Positions 59,534 through 64,000 of a stretch of 64,000 nucleotides of DNA are shown in pieces (the first letter of the stretch is position 1; every line of letters begins with the position of its first letter). The stretch is taken from NCBI GenBank assembly GCA_934541105.1, contig CAKTDA010000007.1, positions 1 to 64,000 of the forward strand. Direction: 5' to 3'. The notes beneath the pieces were generated by a model. That model saw only the letters and a program-made list of their open reading frames with translations. It ran no database searches and was not told the DNA's origin. This DNA is from an uncultured Luteitalea sp. Its GTDB lineage: Bacteria > Acidobacteriota > Vicinamibacteria > Vicinamibacterales > Vicinamibacteraceae. The position numbers and the translations under genes were made by a program.

Positions 59534-60511
59534 CTACTGAGGCTGCTCCACGCTCATGCCGAGGCTGAGACCCATCGTCTGGAGGATCTCGCGGATCTCG
59601 TTGAGCGACTTGCGGCCGAAGTTCTTCGTCTTCAGCAGGTCGTTCTCGGTCTTGGCCACCAGCTCGCGAATCGTGCGGATGTTGGCGTTCTTCAGGCAGT
59701 TGTACGAGCGCACCGACAGCTCGAGCTCCTCGATGCTCTTGTCGAGGTGCTCGTTGCTCTCCTCGGTGAGCGTCGCGGGCGTCGTGTCGCCGCTCTCGCC
59801 GGCCACCACGTCGTCATCGTCGTCGCCGCCGAAGATGAAGAGGTGATCGCGCAGCAGCTGCGCCGCGAGTTCGATGGCCTCGGTCGGCGTGATGGCGCCG
59901 CTCGTGGAGACCTCGAGGGTCAGCTTGTCGTAGTCGGTGTTCTGTCCGACGCGCGCCGACTCGACGAGGTAGTTCACCTTGCGGACCGGCGAGTGGACCG
60001 AGTCCACCGGAATCCAGCCGATGCCGAGGTCCTCGTCGAAGTTGCGGTCGGCCGACACGTAGCCGCGCCCGTTCTTGAGGCGCATCTCCATGTACAGCTT
60101 GCCGTTGTCCGACACGGTGGCGATGTGCGCATCGGGATCGAGAATCTCGACCGCCTGGTCGACCTCGATGTCGCGCGCGTACACAGGCCCCGGCTTGTCC
60201 ACACGGACGTAGAGCGTACGCGTCTCGTCACCGTGCAGCTTGAACGGCACCTGCTTGAGGTTGAGGATGATGTCGGTGGCGTCCTCCACCACGCCCTCCA
60301 CGGGCGAGAACTCGTGCTGGACACCCTCGATCTTCACCGCGGTGATGGCTGCGCCCTCGATGGACGACAGCAGCACGCGGCGCATCGCGTTGCCGATGGT
60401 GGTACCCCACCCGCGCTCGAACGGCTGCGCGGTGAACCGTCCGAACCGGCCGGTCTGGCCATCGCGATCGACGTCGAGACGCTTCGGGCGCTGGAACCCC
60501 TTCCACAGCAT
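59534..60511 (-). CDS. rpoA: RNA polymerase alpha subunit
   Basis: 325 residues. N-terminal assembly domain ('FTAQPFERGWGTTIGNAMRRVLLSSIEGAAI'), a linker rich in Asp (GGDDDDDV, about 220-235) and the alpha-CTD ('ELELSVRSYNCLKNANIRTIRELVAKTENDLLKTKNFGRKSLNEI'). AAAGGA precedes ATG 60511. Standard position after rpsD. Confidence 0.97.
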   Translation of the reverse strand: MLWKGFQRPKRLDVDRDGQTGRFGRFTAQPFERGWGTTIGNAMRRVLLSSIEGAAITAVKIEGVQHEFSPVEGVVEDATDIILNLKQVPFKLHGDETRTLYVRVDKPGPVYARDIEVDQAVEILDPDAHIATVSDNGKLYMEMRLKNGRGYVSADRNFDEDLGIGWIPVDSVHSPVRKVNYLVESARVGQNTDYDKLTLEVSTSGAITPTEAIELAAQLLRDHLFIFGGDDDDDVVAGESGDTTPATLTEESNEHLDKSIEELELSVRSYNCLKNANIRTIRELVAKTENDLLKTKNFGRKSLNEIREILQTMGLSLGMSVEQPQ

Positions 60512-60650
60512 CGATGTAGTCCTTTCCAGTCAATGAAGAGGCCGGGGCCGCGCTCGTGCGCACGCCTCGACGGCCGCCGGTCATCCCGGCATGCTCCGGA
60601 CATTCGCGTGACCGCCGGACAAGCCCGGCAGCCACGCCGAGGGCCGGCAG

Positions 60651-61280
60651 CTACTTCGAGTACAGCTCGACGATCAGCTGCTCCTGCACGGGCAGGTTGA
60701 TCTGCTCGCGCGTCGGCAGCGACACCACGCGGCCCGACGAGGCCGACGTGTCGAGGGAGAGCCACTCCGGAATGCCGCGGCCCTTCACCTCCTCGACCGC
60801 ATGCGCGATCGCCGGGTTCTTCTCGCTCGAGGCCCGGATGCTCACGACGTCGCCCTGGCGCAGCTGGTAGGACGGGATGTCCACCTTCTTGCCATTGACG
60901 AGGAAGTGCCCGTGCTTGACAAGCTGGCGCGCCTGCGGCCGCGACGTGGCGAAGCCGAGGCGGTAGATGGCGTTGTCGAGGCGGCGCTCCAGCAGCTGGA
61001 GCAGCGTCTCGCCCGTGATGCCGCGCTGCCGCTCGGCGGTCTCGAAGTAGCGACGGAACTGGTTCTCCAGCACGCCGTAGATGCGCTTGACCTTCTGCTT
61101 CTCGCGCAGCTGCAGGCCGTAGCCAATCAGCTTGGGCTTGCGGGCCTTCCCGTGCTGCCCCGGCGGCAGGTTGCGCTTCTCGATCGCGCACTTCTCCGTG
61201 TAGCAGCGCTCTCCCTTCAGGAAGAGCTTCATGCCTTCTCGCCGGCAGAGGCGGCAGACCGGTCCGATGTATCGAGCCAT
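60651..61280 (-). CDS. rpsD: 30S ribosomal protein S4
   Basis: 209 residues with the S4 RNA-binding domain ('RLDNAIYRLGFATSRPQARQLVKHGHFLVNG'). The N-terminus has a zinc-type cysteine set: C9-x2-C12, C26 and C31. Start ATG 61280 with GAAGG upstream. Confidence 0.97.
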   Translation of the reverse strand: MARYIGPVCRLCRREGMKLFLKGERCYTEKCAIEKRNLPPGQHGKARKPKLIGYGLQLREKQKVKRIYGVLENQFRRYFETAERQRGITGETLLQLLERRLDNAIYRLGFATSRPQARQLVKHGHFLVNGKKVDIPSYQLRQGDVVSIRASSEKNPAIAHAVEEVKGRGIPEWLSLDTSASSGRVVSLPTREQINLPVQEQLIVELYSK

Positions 61281-61378
61281 GTAACCTTCGTGTCCTTCTC
61301 ACCGCGCGCCGAGGCGCGCGCGACAGCACGCCCTGCGGCGTGCCCTCCCTGTTGTGCGGCCGTGGTTCGCCCGCGACG

Positions 61379-61792
61379 CTAGACGCGACGCTTCTTGGGC
61401 GGCCGGCAGCCGTTGTGCGGAATCGGCGTGACGTCGCGGATGGTCTTCACGTCCAGCCCGACGTTGGAAAGAGCGCGGACGGCCGATTCGCGACCCGCAC
61501 CCGGTCCCTTGACGCGGACCTCGATGGTCCGCATGCCCACGGCCTTGGCGGCCGTGCCGGCGTTCATCGCCGCCTGCGTGGCGGCAAAGGGCGTGCCCTT
61601 GCGCGATCCCTTGAAGCCGATCGCGCCGGCACTCGACCACGACACCACGTTGCCCTCGGCGTCGGTGATCGTCACCAGCGTGTTGTTGAACGAGGCCTGG
61701 ATGTGGGCCACGCCGCTGTGCACGACCTTCTTCTCGCCGCGCTTCTTGAAGACCTTCTTGCGGCCTGCTGCGCCCTTCTTCTCGTCTGCCAT
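61379..61792 (-). CDS. rpsK: 30S ribosomal protein S11
   Basis: 137 residues; a Lys-rich N-terminus, then 'HIQASFNNTLVTITD' and the C-terminal 'RDVTPIPHNGCRPPKKRRV'. Lies 5 bp after rpsM. Confidence 0.97.
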   Translation of the reverse strand: MADEKKGAAGRKKVFKKRGEKKVVHSGVAHIQASFNNTLVTITDAEGNVVSWSSAGAIGFKGSRKGTPFAATQAAMNAGTAAKAVGMRTIEVRVKGPGAGRESAVRALSNVGLDVKTIRDVTPIPHNGCRPPKKRRV

Positions 61793-61797
61793 CGTCC

Positions 61798-62172
61798 CTA
61801 CACCGTCTTCTTCTTGGCGATCGCGCCCTTGCGCGGGCCCTTGCGGGTGCGCGCGTTCGTCTTCGTGCGCTGTCCGCGCACCGGCAGGCTGCGGCGGTGG
61901 CGAAGCCCCCGGTAGCAGCCGATCTCCATCAGGCGCTTGATGTTGAGCGAGATCTCCTTGCGGAGATCGCCTTCCACGCCGCCCACGTCCTCGATCACCT
62001 TCGAGATCGAGCGGACGTCTTCCTCCGTGAGGTCCTTGACCCGCACGTCGGGGCTCACGCCGGACGCCTTGAGGATGTCACCCGAGCGCTTGCGCCCGAT
62101 GCCGAAGATGTAGGTCAGCCCGATCTCGACGCGCTTTGTCCGCGGGAGATCCACGCCTGCAATACGTGCCAT
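61798..62172 (-). CDS. rpsM: 30S ribosomal protein S13
   Basis: 124 residues: 'MARIAGVDLPRTKRVEIGLTYIFGIG', the H2TH-like body, and a C-terminal 'LRHRRSLPVRGQRTKTNARTRKG'. Conserved order after rpmJ. Confidence 0.97.
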   Translation of the reverse strand: MARIAGVDLPRTKRVEIGLTYIFGIGRKRSGDILKASGVSPDVRVKDLTEEDVRSISKVIEDVGGVEGDLRKEISLNIKRLMEIGCYRGLRHRRSLPVRGQRTKTNARTRKGPRKGAIAKKKTV

Positions 62173-62175
62173 GCC

Positions 62176-62289
62176 TTATCCCTGCCGCTGCTTGTGCTTC
62201 TGGTTGTCGCAAATCACCCGGACGACACCACGCCGGCGGACGATCTTGCATTTGGCGCAGATGCGCTTCACTGATGCTCTGACCTTCAT
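62176..62289 (-). CDS. rpmJ: 50S ribosomal protein L36
   Basis: 37 residues, easily missed by length cut-offs. Reads MKVRASVKRICAKCK... and ends ...NQKHKQRQG. The zinc set C11, C14, C27 and H32 is intact, so this is the zinc-containing form. It sits between infA and rpsM, 3 bp upstream of the rpsM start, the canonical place. Confidence 0.95.
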   Translation of the reverse strand: MKVRASVKRICAKCKIVRRRGVVRVICDNQKHKQRQG

Positions 62290-62302
62290 CGTTCCCTCTC
62301 GC

Positions 62303-62506
62303 CTACAGCCTTTCGACGATGCGGCCGCGGGTGACGTCCATCGGTGACACCCGCACGACCACTCGATCTCCCACCAGGATCCGCACGAAGTTGCGGCGGA
62401 TGTCTCCGGTGACGTGCGCCGTGATCACATGCCCCGACTCGAGGCTCACGCGATAGAGCGCCTGCGGCAACTGCTCGATGACCGTGCCGCGCAGTCCTTC
62501 ACCCAT
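62303..62506 (-). CDS. infA: Translation initiation factor IF-1
   Basis: 67 residues, an OB-fold protein: 'GTVIEQLPQALYRVSLESGHVITAHVTGDIRRNFVRILVGDRV' and 'RGRIVERL'. About five residues shorter at the N-terminus than the usual IF-1 (MAKEE...), but the start ATG 62506 lies 7 bp after the map stop and no better start is in frame. Confidence 0.94.
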   Translation of the reverse strand: MGEGLRGTVIEQLPQALYRVSLESGHVITAHVTGDIRRNFVRILVGDRVVVRVSPMDVTRGRIVERL

Positions 62507-62513
62507 CGAACCA

Positions 62514-63278
62514 TCACGTCCGCGCCAGCGCCGGCCGCAGCGTCAGGATCTCGACCCCGTCGGCCGTCACGGCCACGGTGTGCTCGAAATGCGCCGAGAG
62601 CTTGCCGTCCACCGTCACCGCCGTCCATCCGTCCGACAGGACCTTCACGCCCGGACGCCCGGCATTCACCATCGGCTCGATCGCCAGCACCATGCCCTCG
62701 GCAAGGCGCGGGCCGCGGCCCCCCGGACCGTAGTTCGGGATCTGCGGCTCCTCGTGGAGCCTGGTGCCGATGCCGTGGCCCACGAACTCGCGGACCACCG
62801 TGAACCCCTGCGCCTCGACGTACGCCTGCACGGCCTGCCCGATGTCGGACACCCGCGCCCCGGGCCGCACGGCGTCGATACCCCGCGACAGCGACGCGTC
62901 GGTCACGTCGAGCAGGCGCTGCGCGTCGGGGCTGATCGCCCCCACGCCAACCGTCACCGCCGAGTCCCCGTAGAACCCGTCGAGCTTGACGCCCATGTCG
63001 ATCGAGAGGATGTCGCCTTCGACCAACGGCTCGCCCGACGGAATCCCGTGGACCACCTCGTGATTGCGCGACGCGCAAATCGTCGCGGGAAACCCGCGAT
63101 ACCCCTTGAAGGCCGGCTGCGCACCCGCGTTGCGCACGAGTCGCTCGGCCTCGGCATCGATGTCGGCCGTCGTCGCGCCCGGCACCACGAGGGCCCGCAG
63201 CTCGTCGAGGATCCGCGCCACCAACTGGTTGGCGGCCCGCAGCTTCGCGAGCTCCTCCGACGACCGGCACGTGATCAC
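62514..63278 (-). CDS. map: Type I methionine aminopeptidase
   Basis: 254 residues from GTG 63278, preceded by GGAGGGTGGAC and overlapping the adk stop (GTGA). Metal-ligand blocks: 'SIDMGVKLDGFYGDSAVT', 'EFVGHGIGTRLHEEPQIPNYG', 'VLAIEPMVN' and 'FEHTVAVT'. Removes the initiator Met. Standard in the secY-adk-map-infA run. Confidence 0.96.
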   Translation of the reverse strand: MITCRSSEELAKLRAANQLVARILDELRALVVPGATTADIDAEAERLVRNAGAQPAFKGYRGFPATICASRNHEVVHGIPSGEPLVEGDILSIDMGVKLDGFYGDSAVTVGVGAISPDAQRLLDVTDASLSRGIDAVRPGARVSDIGQAVQAYVEAQGFTVVREFVGHGIGTRLHEEPQIPNYGPGGRGPRLAEGMVLAIEPMVNAGRPGVKVLSDGWTAVTVDGKLSAHFEHTVAVTADGVEILTLRPALART

Positions 63279-63949
63279 CGTCCACCCTCCTGCTGGCCGA
63301 CGGCCATCACCGACGCCAGCGCGCCCTGCATCGCGGCAGCCACCGCATCGGGCGCCTGGTTGCCGTCGATCGAGAAGAACGTCGGCCGCTCCCGGTAGTA
63401 CTGCACCAGCGGCGCCGTCCGGTCCTCGTAAATCCGCAGCCGGTTGCGCACCACCTGCTCGTCGTCGTCGGCGCGCGTGATGAGCTCGCCGCCGCACACG
63501 GCGCAGACCGTCTCGGACTTCGTCGGGTCGGCATTGGTGCCGCACACGCTGCACACCCGGCGGTGGTGCAGCCGCGAGACCAGCACGTCCACGGGCACCA
63601 CGAGGTGCAACACCGCGAGCGGCGACCGCCCGTCCATCATCTCGTCCAGCGCCACGGCCTGGTCGACCGTCCGCGGGAAACCATCAAGGATAAACCCTGA
63701 TGCGACGTCTTGTCGAGCGAGGCGTTCCCGGACGATGGCAATCGCGACCTCGTCGCTCACGAGGAGGCCCTTGTCGATGCGCGCCTTGGCTTCGAGCCCC
63801 AGGGGCGTCCCGGCGGCGCCCGCCTCGCGGAGGATGTCGCCGGTCGAGATCTTCGGCACCCCGTGCTGGCTCGCAAGCCGCCTCGCCTGCGTGCCCTTGC
63901 CGGCCCCCGGTGGGCCGAGCATCACCACGTTGAGTCCGTGTCGAGCCAA
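63275..63949 (-). CDS. adk: Adenylate kinase
   Basis: 224 residues from TTG 63949 (a rare start; the following in-frame GTG codons are alternatives). P-loop GPPGAGKGT (12-20), 'FILDGFPRT', and a long LID domain with a tetracysteine zinc set C133/C136/C149/C152. Starts 8 bp after the secY stop. Confidence 0.95.
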   Translation of the reverse strand: MARHGLNVVMLGPPGAGKGTQARRLASQHGVPKISTGDILREAGAAGTPLGLEAKARIDKGLLVSDEVAIAIVRERLARQDVASGFILDGFPRTVDQAVALDEMMDGRSPLAVLHLVVPVDVLVSRLHHRRVCSVCGTNADPTKSETVCAVCGGELITRADDDEQVVRNRLRIYEDRTAPLVQYYRERPTFFSIDGNQAPDAVAAAMQGALASVMAVGQQEGGR

Positions 63950-63957
63950 ACCGCGGC

Positions 63958-64000
63958 CTATCCTCTCCGCCCGCGGATGCGCGCCTTCTTCATGAAGCCG
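63958..64000 (-). CDS. secY: Protein translocase subunit SecY, C-terminal end only
   Basis: Only the last 13 codons are in the window: GFMKKARIRGRRG then TAG. The basic 'GFMKK.R.RGRR' tail directly upstream of adk is the usual SecY C-terminus. The remainder lies beyond position 64000. Confidence 0.8.
   Translation of the reverse strand, partial: GFMKKARIRGRRG

Overview
The window is GC-rich, densely coding bacterial chromosome from a Gram-negative organism. It has an OmpA-type outer-membrane protein, TatA/TatC, type IV pili, a PorV/TraF-like barrel, planctomycete/acidobacterial-type Ser/Thr kinases with TPR tails, a secreted CE15 esterase, and a small 'SLADVAR...' secreted protein family that I associate with Acidobacteriota. 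Inference: an acidobacterium, probably Vicinamibacteria (Luteitalea-like). This rests on protein character and gene order, not on a database search.

Layout. (1) 1-6961, plus strand: the classical infB-rbfA-nrnA-truB-rpsO-pnp translation/RNA-decay block, with stop/start overlaps and two strong hairpins. (2) 7015-12466: a decayed TonB C-terminal relic, a kinase-TPR protein translationally coupled to a cupredoxin, and on the minus strand a glucuronoyl-esterase-like CE15 protein and an M48 membrane protease. (3) 12543-18020, minus: smc and a C-terminal processing (S41) protease. (4) 18071-22498, plus: tatA-tatC behind a near-consensus sigma70 promoter, a large OmpA-family protein behind a second one, and a HEAT-repeat protein. 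(5) 22505-28988: proS-nadB (minus), aroB (plus), an NtrC-type response regulator and a small secreted protein. (6) 29060-47538, almost all minus: a type IV pilus/secretion locus. In transcription order it runs pilB, pilT, pilC, pilS, pilR, two major-type pilins each with a sigma54 (-24/-12) promoter match, a VKOR-DsbA fusion, an ABC exporter pair with a TPR-like protein, pilD, a PAS-only protein, then pilV-, pilW- (frameshifted) and pilX-like minor pilins. One plus-strand gene built of nonapeptide repeats sits inside the locus with a decayed copy next to it. (7) 47697-57963, plus: a PorV/TraF-like barrel, a Yip1-family membrane protein, a MacA-like adaptor with three MacB/FtsX-type permeases but no ATPase gene, an EF-G-like GTPase and a secreted PHP-domain phosphoesterase-like protein. 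(8) 57960-64000, minus: a membrane protein and the distal spc/alpha ribosomal operon secY(end)-adk-map-infA-rpmJ-rpsM-rpsK-rpsD-rpoA-rplQ, closed by a rho-independent terminator.

How it works together. PilSR sits directly upstream of the pilin genes, and the pilin upstream regions carry sigma54-type elements, so the locus looks like a self-contained sigma54/PilR-controlled pilus with motors (PilB, PilT), platform (PilC), peptidase (PilD), minor pilins and an oxidative-folding enzyme nearby.

The least expected structure is non-coding. Several intergenic gaps (21425, 39205-39423, 45431-45786, 58671-58780, 59465-59530) hold imperfect tandem repeats with a dominant 7-bp period. Word sets are shared between distant gaps and in opposite orientations. 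No gene explains them, and they resemble in style the heptanucleotide STRR repeats known from cyanobacteria. I found no tRNA, rRNA, CRISPR array or complete insertion sequence.
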